Assembly (NCBI GenBank): GCA_035534835.1 | Contig: DATLRE010000002.1 | Coordinates: forward strand, 1-64,000 | Length of the DNA: 64,000 nucleotides | Direction: 5' to 3' | Origin: Bog-756 sp035534835 | GTDB lineage: Bacteria > Actinomycetota > Acidimicrobiia > Acidimicrobiales > RAAP-2 | Part shown: piece after piece, positions 51,935 to 61,524 of the stretch | How positions within the stretch are numbered: the first letter of the stretch is position 1 | Layout: every line of letters starts with the position of its first letter | The notes under the pieces: generated by a model | Told to the model about the DNA's origin: nothing | Seen by the model: only the letters and a program-made list of their open reading frames with translations | Databases searched by the model: none | Translations under genes and position numbers: made by a program

Positions 51935-51940
51935 TAGGGT
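51935..51940 (+). promoter_or_regulatory. -10 box TAGGGT before the aldo/keto reductase gene
   Basis: TANNNT hexamer 35 nt before the ATG at 51976. A conventional leader follows, with GGAGG at about 51966-51972. It contrasts with the leaderless starts elsewhere in the window. Confidence 0.4.
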
Positions 51941-51975
51941 GGTGGCGCCGCTCCCGTCGATCCCGGAGGCCCCAC

Positions 51976-52956
51976 ATGGAGTACGTCAACCTCGGACGCA
52001 CCGGACTGCGCGTGTCGCGCGTCTGTCTGGGCATGATGAGCTTCGGGAACGACTCCGAACGGCCCTGGGTGCTGGACGAGGAGGCGGCCGAGCCCATCGT
52101 GCGGGCCGCCGTCGAAGGGGGTGTCACCTTCTTCGACACCGCCGACACCTACTCGGCCGGAGCGAGCGAGGTGGCCACCGGGCACATCCTCCCGAAGTAC
52201 CTGGGCCGCGAGGAGATGGTGGTCGCCACCAAGGTATTCATGCCCGTGACCCCCGGCGAGAACGGCGGCGGCCTCTCCCGCAAGCACATCCTGGCGGGCA
52301 TCGACGCCTCGCTCACGCGCCTGGGCATGGACTACGTCGACCTCTACCAGATCCATCGCTGGGACAACCGGACGCCCGTCGAGGAGACGATGGAGGTGCT
52401 CCACGACGTGGTCCGGGCCGGCAAGGCCCGCTACATCGGCGCGTCGAGCATGTTCGCGTGGCAGTTCGCCAAGGCCCAGGCCGCGGCCGACGCCAACGGG
52501 TGGACCCGGTTCGTGTCGATGCAGAACCACTACAACCTGATCTACCGCGAGGAGGAACGGGAGATGATCCCGCAGTGCGTCGACATGGGTGTCGGCGTGA
52601 TCCCGTGGAGTCCGCTCGCCCGAGGCGTGCTGGCCGGCAACCGCACACGGTCGGGCGAGCGGCGCACGACCCGCTCGGAGACCGACGACTTCACCAACTA
52701 CCTCTACAACCAGCCCACCGACTTCGACGTGGTGGAGCGGGTGGCCGAGGTCGCCGGGGGGCGGGGCGTCCCGGCCGCGCAGGTGGCGCTGGCCTGGCTG
52801 CTGCAGAAACGGGGCGTGACGGCGCCGATCGTCGGGGCCACGAAGACCGGTCACCTGTCCGACGCGCTCGCCGCCGAGCAGCTCGTCCTCGAGGAGTCCG
52901 AGGTGGAGCGCCTCGAGGAGCCCTACGCTCCCCACCCGGTGCTCGGCCACTTCTAG
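51976..52956 (+). CDS. Aldo/keto reductase
   Basis: 326 residues, NADP(H)-dependent TIM-barrel reductase. The tetrad is visible: Asp and Tyr in FFDTADTYSAG, Lys in VVATKVF, His in LYQIHRWD. GASSMFAWQFAKA, WSPLARGVLAG and PIVGATKTGHL (cofactor loop) are typical of the AKR groups near YajO/AKR11-14. ATG 51976 is preceded by GGAGG. It is the first of a run of plus-strand genes, though 175 nt separate it from the next. Confidence 0.93.
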   Translation: MEYVNLGRTGLRVSRVCLGMMSFGNDSERPWVLDEEAAEPIVRAAVEGGVTFFDTADTYSAGASEVATGHILPKYLGREEMVVATKVFMPVTPGENGGGLSRKHILAGIDASLTRLGMDYVDLYQIHRWDNRTPVEETMEVLHDVVRAGKARYIGASSMFAWQFAKAQAAADANGWTRFVSMQNHYNLIYREEEREMIPQCVDMGVGVIPWSPLARGVLAGNRTRSGERRTTRSETDDFTNYLYNQPTDFDVVERVAEVAGGRGVPAAQVALAWLLQKRGVTAPIVGATKTGHLSDALAAEQLVLEESEVERLEEPYAPHPVLGHF

Positions 52957-53131
52957 CGTCGTCGGCCCGCGGGCCGATGAGCGCCCGACCCCGCACCGGT
53001 GCCGGCGCCCATGGCACCCCGGAACGGCCCACAACCGCTCGGAGTCGGCCCGACACATCCGGACGCGGGCCGAGTGTACGGTGCCTGGAGGTGCGCGGGG
53101 CGTGGTCCCCGTACAGAGCAGGAGTGGATCC

Positions 53132-53821
53132 ATGAACGACGCCCGCACGGTCCGACCGGCCTCGGTCGACTTCCACTTCGACATCATGTGCCCCTACGCC
53201 TACCAGACGTCCCTGTGGATCCGGAACGTCCGCGACGCCACGGGTCTCGACATCCGCTGGCGGTTCTTCAGCCTCGAGGAGATCAACCGAGCCGAAGGCA
53301 AGAAGCACCCCTGGGAGCGCGAGTGGTCCTACGGCTGGTCGATGATGCGCATCGGCGCCCTCCTGCGCCGTGAGGACATGGCCCTCCTGGACCGTTGGTA
53401 CGCGGCGGCGGGCCGGGCGCTCCACGTCGAGGGCCGCAAGCCCCACCGCCCCGAGGTGGCCGAGGAGATCCTGGCCGAGATGGGACTCGACCCCGGCACC
53501 GTGCACGCCGCCATCGCCGACCCGACCACCGGAGACGAGGTGCTGGCCGAGCACGAGCAGGTGGTCGCCCTCGGCGGGTTCGGCGTGCCGACGTTGCGCT
53601 TCGAGGACGGCCAGGCCCTGTTCGGCCCGGTGCTGGTCGACCCCCCGACCGGTGAGGCGGCCGTCCGCCTGTGGGACCTCACCCTGGGCTGGCTCGAGTT
53701 CCCCCACCTCTACGAGATCCAGCGCCCGAAGGGCCCGGCCGACATCGACGCGATCGCCACCGCCTTCACCCCCTACCTCGACGCCCGGGACTGGCTGTCG
53801 GTCCAGAAGCCGACGCCGTGA
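53132..53821 (+). CDS. DsbA-family (FrnE/GST-kappa-like) thioredoxin-fold protein
   Basis: 229 residues. VDFHFDIMCPYAYQTSLWIR is the start of the fold, but the active site reads CPYA: only the first Cys remains, so disulfide exchange by a CxxC pair is not possible. The helical insert (RADMALLDRWYAAAGRALH-like, HRPEVAEEILAEMGLD) and the cis-Pro strand GGFGVPTLRFEDGQALFGPV match DsbA/HCCA isomerase proteins. ATG 53132 has AGGAG upstream. It may use glutathione-like or mycothiol-type cofactors as GST-kappa relatives do; this is an inference. Confidence 0.78.
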   Translation: MNDARTVRPASVDFHFDIMCPYAYQTSLWIRNVRDATGLDIRWRFFSLEEINRAEGKKHPWEREWSYGWSMMRIGALLRREDMALLDRWYAAAGRALHVEGRKPHRPEVAEEILAEMGLDPGTVHAAIADPTTGDEVLAEHEQVVALGGFGVPTLRFEDGQALFGPVLVDPPTGEAAVRLWDLTLGWLEFPHLYEIQRPKGPADIDAIATAFTPYLDARDWLSVQKPTP

Positions 53822-53834
53822 ACGGGACGGCCGC

Positions 53835-54896
<1,062 letters not shown>

Positions 54897-54985
54897 CGCC
54901 GGGCGGACACCGTCCCGTGATCCACGACCACTACGCTCGCGCACGCAGTACCCGCACGGCGGACGACCCGACCTGGAGGATGACC

Positions 54986-55444
54986 ATGACGACGGACCCG
55001 CAGGACCACCCCACCGGTGTCGTGGTCGGCTACGACGGGTCGGCCGCGGCCGACGGCGCGGTCGGTTGGGCCGCCGATCAGGCGGTCCGTACCGGCGGGC
55101 GCCTCGACGTGGTGACGGCGTGGGAGTACCCGACCTCGTGGGGCAGCACGATCCCGCTGCCGACGGGCTACGACCCGGCCCGGGACGCCCGGGCGATGCT
55201 CGATCCCGTCATCGACCGGATCCACGCCGAGCACCCCGACCTCGAGGTCCACGCCCATGTGGTGGAGGGCAATCCCGGCGACGTCCTGACGGAGGCATCC
55301 AAGCACGGTGCGCTCCTCGTCGTCGCCAGCCGCGGGCACCGGGCGCTGGCCGGCGTGCTGCTCGGCTCGGTCAGCCAGCACTGCGCGACCCACGCCGCCT
55401 GCCCGGTCGTGATCTACCGGGGGTCCGAACCGGCAGCCGGATGA
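54986..55444 (+). CDS. Universal stress protein (UspA family)
   Basis: 152 residues, one Usp domain. VVVGYDGSAAADGAVGWAAD begins the fold, and the ATP-binding motif is GHRALAGVLLGSVSQ (G-x2-G-x9-G-S), near VASRG. It probably binds ATP and responds to stress; the target is unknown. The second ATG (54986) is chosen because GGAGG ends just before the first ATG (54980), leaving a proper 6-nt spacing only for the second. A TACGCT hexamer at 54932-54937 may be its -10 box. Its stop overlaps the esterase start (ATGA). Confidence 0.9.
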   Translation: MTTDPQDHPTGVVVGYDGSAAADGAVGWAADQAVRTGGRLDVVTAWEYPTSWGSTIPLPTGYDPARDARAMLDPVIDRIHAEHPDLEVHAHVVEGNPGDVLTEASKHGALLVVASRGHRALAGVLLGSVSQHCATHAACPVVIYRGSEPAAG

Positions 55445-56340
55445 CCAGCGAACTGCTGGCCGCCGTGATCGACGGCATGCCGGCCGACTTCGCCCGTCCC
55501 GACGACGACGCCGTCACCACGCGGGCCCGGATGGCTCCGCTCCACGGCCATCCGCTGGGACAGGACACCGTGGTGCGCTTCACGTCGGCCGGAGGCGTTC
55601 GCTGCGGTCGGCTGTCCACGGCGGCGTCCCGACCCGATCGGGGGACGGCCGTGTTCTTCCACGGCGGCGCCTTCGTCTCCTGCGACCTCGAGGCGTACCT
55701 GTTCTACGCCGAGTACGTCGCCGATCACCTCGGCGTCCCGGTGGTCACCGTCGACTACCGCCTGGCCCCCGAGCACCGGTTCCCCGCCGCCCTCGACGAC
55801 TGCGTCGCCGCATACGCGGCACTGGTCGACGACGGCCTGGCGCCCGAGCGAACGGTCTTCGTCGGTGACTCGTGCGGGGGCGGGCTGGCCCTCGCCACCG
55901 CCCAGGCGGCACCCGACTCGGGCGCCGCCGTACCGGCCGGCGTCGTGTCGCTGTCCGGATGGACCGATCTCGACACCCGGGGCTACGGCCCGGACGGCCC
56001 CGCCGGTCCCGATCCCTTCGTCACGGAGGGATTCCTGCGGTCGCGGGCGCGTGACTACCTCGGTCCGGAGGGCGATGCCCGGGATCCGCGTGCCTCGCCC
56101 GGCCGAGGGCGGCTGGAAGGACTGCCGCCGCTGCTGCTGCAGGTCGGCGAGGTCGACGTCACCCGACTCGATGCCGAGCACCTCGGACGGGCGGCCCGGG
56201 CCGTCGGCACCGACGCCCGGTTGGACGTCGTGGCCGGCGGCATCCACGGTGTCCAGGGGCTGGTCAACCTGGGCGTGCCCGAGGCCGTGGCCGCGTGGGC
56301 GTCCGTGGCCCGCTTCGTCGACGGACTGCTCGGGGACTGA
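55441..56340 (+). CDS. HSL-type alpha/beta-hydrolase (esterase/lipase)
   Basis: 299 residues, hormone-sensitive-lipase group. The oxyanion motif is FFHGGAF, the YRLAPEHRFPAAL block is conserved, and the nucleophile Ser is in VGDSCGGGLA. The catalytic Asp is probably in VGEVDVTRLD and the His in GGIHGVQG. It hydrolyses short-chain esters or similar. The ATG 55441 start in an ATGA overlap with the Usp stop suggests coupled translation. It is cytoplasmic; no signal peptide. Confidence 0.9.
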   Translation: MTSELLAAVIDGMPADFARPDDDAVTTRARMAPLHGHPLGQDTVVRFTSAGGVRCGRLSTAASRPDRGTAVFFHGGAFVSCDLEAYLFYAEYVADHLGVPVVTVDYRLAPEHRFPAALDDCVAAYAALVDDGLAPERTVFVGDSCGGGLALATAQAAPDSGAAVPAGVVSLSGWTDLDTRGYGPDGPAGPDPFVTEGFLRSRARDYLGPEGDARDPRASPGRGRLEGLPPLLLQVGEVDVTRLDAEHLGRAARAVGTDARLDVVAGGIHGVQGLVNLGVPEAVAAWASVARFVDGLLGD

Positions 56341-56393
56341 CCGGGAGCACGGCCGGGGGCGGAAAGGCCGGGGCGGGCCCCGTCCCGTCGGCG

Positions 56394-58286
56394 TCACCAG
56401 GTGTCGACGCAGCTCCGCTTCTTGCCCGTGCGGGCCGCCGGCACCGGGCACGAGCGCAGTGCCGCCAGGATCCTGGCACGCGACTCCGCCGGGTCGATGA
56501 CGTCGTCGATCTCGTATGCGGTGGCCACGTTGAGCGCCTTGCCGTGTTCGTAGGCCAGCTCGACCATGGACGCGAACAGTGCCTCGCGCTCGACGGGGTC
56601 CTCGACGGCCTCGAGCTCGCGGCGGAATCCCAGGCGGACCGCACCCTCGAGGCCCATTCCCCCCAGCTCGCCGCTCGGCCAGGCCACGAGGGTCAGCGGC
56701 GCCCGGAAGCTGCCGCCGGCCATGGCCTGGGCGCCGAGCCCGTACCCCTTGCGCAGCACGATGGTGCAGAGCGGCACCGTCAGGCTCGCCCCGACGACGA
56801 ACATGCGGCTCACGTGACGGACCTGGGCGGTCCGCTCGGCATCGGGGCCGACCATGAACCCGGGAGTGTCGCACAGGGAGACGACCGGGAGGTCGTGCGC
56901 GTCGCACAGCTGGAGGAATCGGGCTGCCTTGTCGGCGCCGTCGGCGTCGACGGCGCCGCCCAGGTGGGCCGGGTCGTTGGCCAGGATCCCGACGGGGCGC
57001 CCCTCGATGCGGGCCAGGGCGGTGACCATACCGACGCCGAAGCCCCGTCGGAGCTCCAGTACCGATCCGGTGTCGAACAGCACGTCGACCAGCGCGCGGA
57101 TGTCGTAGACGCGGAGCCGTTGTTCCGGCACGGCCGAGCGCAGGAGGCGCTGGTCGACGCAGGACCAGTCGTCCACCGGTCCCTGGAAATACGACAGGTA
57201 CCGCTTGGCCAGTGCCACGGCCCCGGCGTCGTCGGCCGCCACCAGGTCGACCACCCCGTTCGGGACCTGGACGTCGAGCGGCCCCACTTCCTCGGGCCGG
57301 TAGGCGCCGAGGCCGCCGCCCTCGATCATGGCCGGCCCGCCCATCCCGATCGACGTCCCCTCGGTGGCGATGATCACGTCGCAGCACCCGAGCAGGGCGG
57401 CGTTGCCGGCGAAGCACCAGCTCGAGGCGATGCCGACGAGCGGCACCAGGCCGCTGAGCCGTCCGAAGAGCTCGAACGCCCGGGTGTCGAGCCCGGTCAC
57501 CACCGCGTAGTCGGTGTCCCCCGGCCGACCGCCGCCACCCTCTGCGAAGAGCACCAGGGGAAGGCGCAGGCGTTCCACCAGCTCGAACAGGCGGTCCTTC
57601 TTCCGGTGGTTCTGCTGGCCCTGGGTACCGGCCAGCACCGTGTAGTCGTAGGAGGCGACTGCGCACCGGGCCCGGTCGTCGCCGAAGCGGTCCCCGTTGA
57701 CCCGTGCCGTCCCACCCACCAGACCGTCCGCCGGGGTCCGCTCGATCAGCTCGGCGACCGGCCGGCGTCGGCGCTGGGCAGCGATGGCGAAGCCGCCGTA
57801 CTCGGTGAAGCTCCCCGGGTCGCACAGGTCGGCGATGTTCTCGCGCGCCGTGCGTCGGCCGCGCTCCTGTCGGCGGGACACCGCGTCGGGCCGCGCGGCA
57901 TCGGCCAGGAGGCCCCTCCGGGCGAACAGTTCGGCCAGGTCGGCACGGACGTGGTCGAGGTCGACGGCGTCGACGACGGCGCGGGGCCCGTCGTCGTGTT
58001 CGCCCGCCTCGACCACGGCCAGGCGGTCGCCCACGGCCACCAGTCCGCCCACGGCGACGGCCACGTCGCGCACGGTTCCCGCCACCGGCGTGCGCACCAC
58101 GTGCTCCATCTTCATCGACTCGAGCACCACGACAGCCGCACCGGCCTGCACCGGGTCGCCCGGCGCGAACGGAAGCAGCACCACCGTGCCCTGGAGCGGT
58201 GCCTCCAGCACGACGTCGGTCCCGGGCCCGCCGGGCCCGCCGGCGTCCGCCCCGGGGCCGGCCCCCGGGCCGTCGCCTGCCGTCAT
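56394..58286 (-). CDS. Acyl-CoA carboxylase: BCCP fused to carboxyltransferase
   Basis: 630 residues. Residues ~20-90 are a biotinyl domain with the biotin lysine in VVLESMKMEHV. Residues ~110-620 hold both carboxyltransferase halves (SYDYTVLAGTQGQQNHRKKD; GIASSWCFAGNAALLGCCDV; VSLCDTPGFMVGPDAE; RKGYGLGAQAMAGGSF). The carboxyltransferase transfers CO2 from biotin to acetyl-, propionyl- or another acyl-CoA. BCCP placed before the carboxyltransferase, without the biotin carboxylase domain, is unusual; that subunit must be encoded elsewhere. ATG 58286 with GAAGG nearby. It lies 22 nt after an aldo/keto reductase. Confidence 0.88.
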   Translation of the reverse strand: MTAGDGPGAGPGADAGGPGGPGTDVVLEAPLQGTVVLLPFAPGDPVQAGAAVVVLESMKMEHVVRTPVAGTVRDVAVAVGGLVAVGDRLAVVEAGEHDDGPRAVVDAVDLDHVRADLAELFARRGLLADAARPDAVSRRQERGRRTARENIADLCDPGSFTEYGGFAIAAQRRRRPVAELIERTPADGLVGGTARVNGDRFGDDRARCAVASYDYTVLAGTQGQQNHRKKDRLFELVERLRLPLVLFAEGGGGRPGDTDYAVVTGLDTRAFELFGRLSGLVPLVGIASSWCFAGNAALLGCCDVIIATEGTSIGMGGPAMIEGGGLGAYRPEEVGPLDVQVPNGVVDLVAADDAGAVALAKRYLSYFQGPVDDWSCVDQRLLRSAVPEQRLRVYDIRALVDVLFDTGSVLELRRGFGVGMVTALARIEGRPVGILANDPAHLGGAVDADGADKAARFLQLCDAHDLPVVSLCDTPGFMVGPDAERTAQVRHVSRMFVVGASLTVPLCTIVLRKGYGLGAQAMAGGSFRAPLTLVAWPSGELGGMGLEGAVRLGFRRELEAVEDPVEREALFASMVELAYEHGKALNVATAYEIDDVIDPAESRARILAALRSCPVPAARTGKKRSCVDTW

Positions 58287-58308
58287 CCTTCGTCCCGACC
58301 CGTCCGGC

Positions 58309-59169
58309 TCAGGCGGACGGCATCGGGAAGATGGACGGCTCGCCGGCGACCGCGGCCATCGCCGCGTCCCGCTCGGCGGCATCCATGGACGTGTCCCCCG
58401 AAGCCGAGGCGATCGCGGTCTGCAGCACCCCGGTGTCGCCCGGCGTGCAGAAGGCGTGGACCCCCGGTGTCGAAAGGGCGAACCGCACGCCCCGGTCGAC
58501 CTCCTCCTCGCCCGTGTACGGCTCGTACCAGGTGGTCGCCGTCGGCTCCCGGCCACCCCACGGGCGGGCGGCCACCGCCTTGATGGCCATCACCCCCACG
58601 TCGTGGGCCGCCGCGTGCTCGAGGAGGGCCTCGGCGTCCCGGCGGTAGTCGGGGTCCGACCACAGGCGGGGGTTCACCGGGAACATGACCGTGTCGAGGT
58701 CGTAGCGCCGCAGCGCCTCGAGGTGCGCCGCCGGGGCGGAGTGCTCGTGGCCGGTGATCCCCACCCACCGGGTGAGGCCCTCGTCGCGTGCGGCCAGGAT
58801 GGCCCGCACGGCCCGGTCCCGTGCGTCGAGCTCGGCGACGTCGGTCACGGCGTGGAGCTGGTAGAGGTCGAAGGCGTCGCACCGGAGGAGGGTCAGCGAC
58901 TCCTCGAGCTGGGCCCGGACCCCGTCGGGGTCGTGGCGGAGCGTCTTGCACGCCACGAACAGGTCGTCCCGCACCTCGGGGATGAGTGGTCCGAGCACCT
59001 GCTGGGCGGCACCGTACTGGGGGGCGACGTCCAGATGGTTGACCCCGGCGGCCCGCGCCAGAGCGAACGCCGCGGCCGTCGAGGCCGGGTCGCCCCCCCA
59101 GAAGGCGGCGCCCCCGAGCACGGCGACGGACGAACGGTGCCCGGTGCGCCCGAGCCTGCGTTTCTCCAC
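58309..59169 (-). CDS. Aldo/keto reductase
   Basis: 286 residues. EKRRLGRTGHRSSVAVLGGA begins the barrel. Tetrad residues can be seen: Asp and Tyr in LDVAPQYGAAQ, Lys in VACKTL, His in YQLHAV. The segment VMAIKAVAARPWGG and the C-terminal FCTPGDTGVLQTAI replace the usual cofactor loop, a pattern of the ferredoxin-like AKR relatives without the iron-sulfur part. GTG 59169 is chosen because TAACGT lies 7 nt upstream; GTG 59178 would start inside that box. Confidence 0.87.
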   Translation of the reverse strand: MEKRRLGRTGHRSSVAVLGGAAFWGGDPASTAAAFALARAAGVNHLDVAPQYGAAQQVLGPLIPEVRDDLFVACKTLRHDPDGVRAQLEESLTLLRCDAFDLYQLHAVTDVAELDARDRAVRAILAARDEGLTRWVGITGHEHSAPAAHLEALRRYDLDTVMFPVNPRLWSDPDYRRDAEALLEHAAAHDVGVMAIKAVAARPWGGREPTATTWYEPYTGEEEVDRGVRFALSTPGVHAFCTPGDTGVLQTAIASASGDTSMDAAERDAAMAAVAGEPSIFPMPSA

Positions 59170-59176
59170 GACGGCC

Positions 59177-59182
59177 ACGTTA
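59177..59182 (-). promoter_or_regulatory. -10 box TAACGT, leaderless start
   Basis: TANNNT hexamer exactly 7 nt before the GTG at 59169, with no Shine-Dalgarno. It gives this reductase its own promoter although a gene precedes it by 42 nt. Confidence 0.5.
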
Positions 59183-59211
59183 GTGCGGCCGCGCCCGTCC
59201 GGCCCGGGCCC

Positions 59212-59667
59212 TCAGGGCGCGGCCACCGCGTCGCGGGCCGCCTCCCACGCCTGGATCATGGTGCCGAAGTGCATGGGGTTGTACACGTCCTCCTCGGAGG
59301 ACCAGAGCCCGTCACCGGCGTACTTGAGGATGGTGATGTTGTACTCCTGGTGGATGCTCCCGTCGCCGGGATCCCGCATCCGGTTCCACACCTGGCACAC
59401 CACCCAGCCGCGCTCCTCGTCCACGACGTGCCACTCGATGGGGAACTCGGGCATGTCGCTGCCCGGGTACTCGGACATCGTCGCCTGGATCCACTCGTAG
59501 ATGGCCTCGCGTCCGTGCATCCTCCCGAAGAGGTGCTCGATGTACTCGGCGTCCTCGGTGAACAGGTCGGCCCACGGGCGCCAGTCGCCGCTCGCCCCCG
59601 ACTCGGCCGCACGGCGCTGGTACTCCACGAACGCCGCCTCGATCTCCTGTCTCGGCCACTGTCCCAC
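59212..59667 (-). CDS. SnoaL/NTF2-like protein
   Basis: 151 residues. IEAAFVEYQRRAAESGASGD, then WADLFTEDAEYIEHLFGRM, is the N-terminal part of the fold, and FPIEWHVVDEERGWVVCQVW the central strands, with YNITILKYAGDGLW after. The family includes polyketide cyclases, steroid isomerases and dehydratases; the Asp/His residues of such sites cannot be assigned here. GTG 59667 has AGGAG 7 nt upstream. It may be cotranscribed with the reductase and carboxyltransferase that follow. Confidence 0.8.
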   Translation of the reverse strand: MGQWPRQEIEAAFVEYQRRAAESGASGDWRPWADLFTEDAEYIEHLFGRMHGREAIYEWIQATMSEYPGSDMPEFPIEWHVVDEERGWVVCQVWNRMRDPGDGSIHQEYNITILKYAGDGLWSSEEDVYNPMHFGTMIQAWEAARDAVAAP

Positions 59668-59812
59668 GACATCTCCTGACCGGCCCGGCGGGCCTCGCCC
59701 ACAGTGTGTGCCCGCAGGGGACCGGCGGTCAACGGTGCGCCCCACCGGGGTCCGACGCTGGCCCGACGGAGACCCGACCCGCTCGGCGGCTGCGCCCGGG
59801 TCTCCCCTCCCC

Positions 59813-59818
59813 TACCAT
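59813..59818 (+). promoter_or_regulatory. -10 box TACCAT before the GNAT-AAA+ gene
   Basis: TANNNT hexamer about 35 nt before the GTG at 59853, leaving a short leader that contains GGAGG (59839-59843). Confidence 0.45.
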
Positions 59819-59852
59819 GCAGGGTCCGTGGAGGACGAGGAGGGACTCGACC

Positions 59853-61118
59853 GTGAACGCACCCTGGAAGGTCCACACCCTCGGCGACCGTGACCCGGTC
59901 GCCCCGGTCGAGGACGTGGTACGCCTCATCGATCTGGCCGGTACCTCCACGGGCGCCGCCTACGGCCGCAGCGACGTCGTCGAGGCACTCCACGAGCACG
60001 AGCCCGCCGTCGTCGCACTGTCCCCGGCCGGCGAGCTCGTCGGTGCCGTGGTGGCTCGGGTCAGCGGTCCCGACGCCCAGGTGCTCGCGTTCGCCCTCCA
60101 TCCGGGATGGCGCCGACAGGGCATCGGTTCGGCGCTGCTGAAGCAGCTCGACCAGGAGGTCATCCACCGGGGTGGCAGCCGGCTCCTGGCCGTGGTCCAG
60201 GCGGGCCAGGTCGGCGAGGACGCCTTCGTCAACCAGGGCTTCACCCGCCTGGAGGGCCTCCACCTGTACGCCCGTGACGCGTCCATGGTCCCCGAGGAGC
60301 TCGCCCTCCTCGAGCGCTTCGGCGGGTACGTTCCGACGGAGGGGCTGTGGGAGTCGATGAAGGGGTTCTCGACGGCCAAGGAGATCCTCGACCGGCGGGT
60401 GGTGGCCCCGCTCGCGCACACCGAGCTCGCCGACAGCCTGGGACTCCGTCCGCCGGCGGCGGTGCTGCTGTTCGGTCCACCCGGAACCGGCAAGACGTCG
60501 TTCGCGCGGGCCATCGCCTCCCGCCTGTCGTGGGCGTTCGTCGAGCTCCATCCCTCGCTGCTCGGCCAGGGCGTCGAGGGGGCACGGGCGCTGCGCGACG
60601 CGCTGGCCGAACTCGGCCGCGTCGACCGCCTGGTGTGCTTCATCGACGAGGCCGACGAGATCGCCTCCGACCGGGCGGAGCGCCCCGACAGCCAGCCGCT
60701 GGTCAACGAACTCCTGAAGGCGGTGCCGATGTTCAAGTCCCGGCCCGACCGCCTGGTCGTCATGGCCACCAATTCGATCGCCGCCATCGATCCCGCGCTC
60801 CTGCGCCCGGGTCGCTTCGACCTCATCATCCCGGTCGGGGCGCCGGACGAGGCCGAGCGCGCCGAACTCGCCGACGAATTCCTGGCTGCGGGAGACCCCG
60901 CCGACGTGGCCGCACGGACCCCGGGGTTCACCCCGGCCGACTTCGCCCTCGTCGCCCAGCGGGCCGCCCAGTTGGCCTTCGACCGGGCCCTCGACGGTGA
61001 GGTCCCGGAGATCACCGGTGACGACGTGCTGCGGGCCGTGGCGATGACCCGGCCGTCGGTCGGCGCACCGTCCGCCGAGCAGTTCGCCCAGGAGGCCGCT
61101 CGGTACGCACGCCTGTGA
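59853..61118 (+). CDS. GNAT acetyltransferase-AAA+ ATPase fusion protein
   Basis: 421 residues. Residues ~15-155 form a GNAT domain: PAVVALSPAGELVGAVVARV, then motif A HPGWRRQGIGSALL, where the RxxGxG loop binds acetyl-CoA, and FVNQGFTRLEGLHLY. Residues ~175-400 form an AAA+ module: Walker A GPPGTGKT (about 208-215), Walker B CFIDEADE (about 262), sensor 1 VMATNS and arginine-finger region RPGRFDLI, then a helical lid. The AAA part resembles single-ring Cdc48/FtsH-type ATPases. No protease domain. Function unknown; acetylation coupled to remodelling of a protein is a guess. GTG 59853 has GGAGG upstream. Confidence 0.85.
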   Translation: MNAPWKVHTLGDRDPVAPVEDVVRLIDLAGTSTGAAYGRSDVVEALHEHEPAVVALSPAGELVGAVVARVSGPDAQVLAFALHPGWRRQGIGSALLKQLDQEVIHRGGSRLLAVVQAGQVGEDAFVNQGFTRLEGLHLYARDASMVPEELALLERFGGYVPTEGLWESMKGFSTAKEILDRRVVAPLAHTELADSLGLRPPAAVLLFGPPGTGKTSFARAIASRLSWAFVELHPSLLGQGVEGARALRDALAELGRVDRLVCFIDEADEIASDRAERPDSQPLVNELLKAVPMFKSRPDRLVVMATNSIAAIDPALLRPGRFDLIIPVGAPDEAERAELADEFLAAGDPADVAARTPGFTPADFALVAQRAAQLAFDRALDGEVPEITGDDVLRAVAMTRPSVGAPSAEQFAQEAARYARL

Positions 61119-61127
61119 GCGGTCCGC

Positions 61128-61145
61128 CCCGGGGCCGGCCCCGGG
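61128..61145. terminator. Hairpin between convergent genes
   Basis: Perfect 7-bp inverted repeat CCCGGGG / CCCCGGG with a 4-nt loop. It fills most of the 28-nt gap between the GNAT-AAA+ stop and the DUF167 stop, and could serve both strands. Confidence 0.55.
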
Positions 61146-61146
61146 C

Positions 61147-61413
61147 TCACCCTCTGGACAGGACCTCCCATGCCGCCGCCAGTGCGCGGTCGTCCCCGTC
61201 CACCTCGACCAGCTTCCGACGCGAGGCGGCTCCCCCGGCGATCCGGACGTCGCCCCGGGCCACCCCGAGGGCGGTGGCCAGCGCCTCGACCACGGCCCGG
61301 TTGGCCCGGCCGTCGGTGGCCGGCTGGCGGACCCGGACCACGAGGAGCCCGTCATGGGTGCCGCCGACCGCGGTGCGCGACGAGCGGGGCCGGACGAGGA
61401 CGGGCCGCTTCAT
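61147..61413 (-). CDS. DUF167 (YggU-like) protein
   Basis: 88 residues, the usual size of the family. VLVRPRSSRTAVGGTHDGLL, then VVRVRQPATDGRANRAVVEA and GGAASRRKLVEVDGD, follow the DUF167 pattern (VxPxaxxxxv ... PpxgGkAN ... G..sr.K...i). The biochemical function of the family is unknown. ATG 61413 has no clear Shine-Dalgarno. It is divergent from rnz. Confidence 0.85.
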   Translation of the reverse strand: MKRPVLVRPRSSRTAVGGTHDGLLVVRVRQPATDGRANRAVVEALATALGVARGDVRIAGGAASRRKLVEVDGDDRALAAAWEVLSRG

Positions 61414-61524
61414 CGGCACAGACTGCCACGCCGGTGCCGCACCGGGATGGGGGCCCGGCCCCCGGACGGCGCGCGGGCGCGTGCGGGGGCGGGGACCGGG
61501 CCGGGATCCCACCGGGGCGGGGAC

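Noticed and set aside
59170..59178. Upstream GTG (59178) as start of the aldo/keto reductase
   Set aside because: It lies inside the TAACGT box; the next in-frame GTG (59169) has the 7-nt spacing seen at other leaderless starts.
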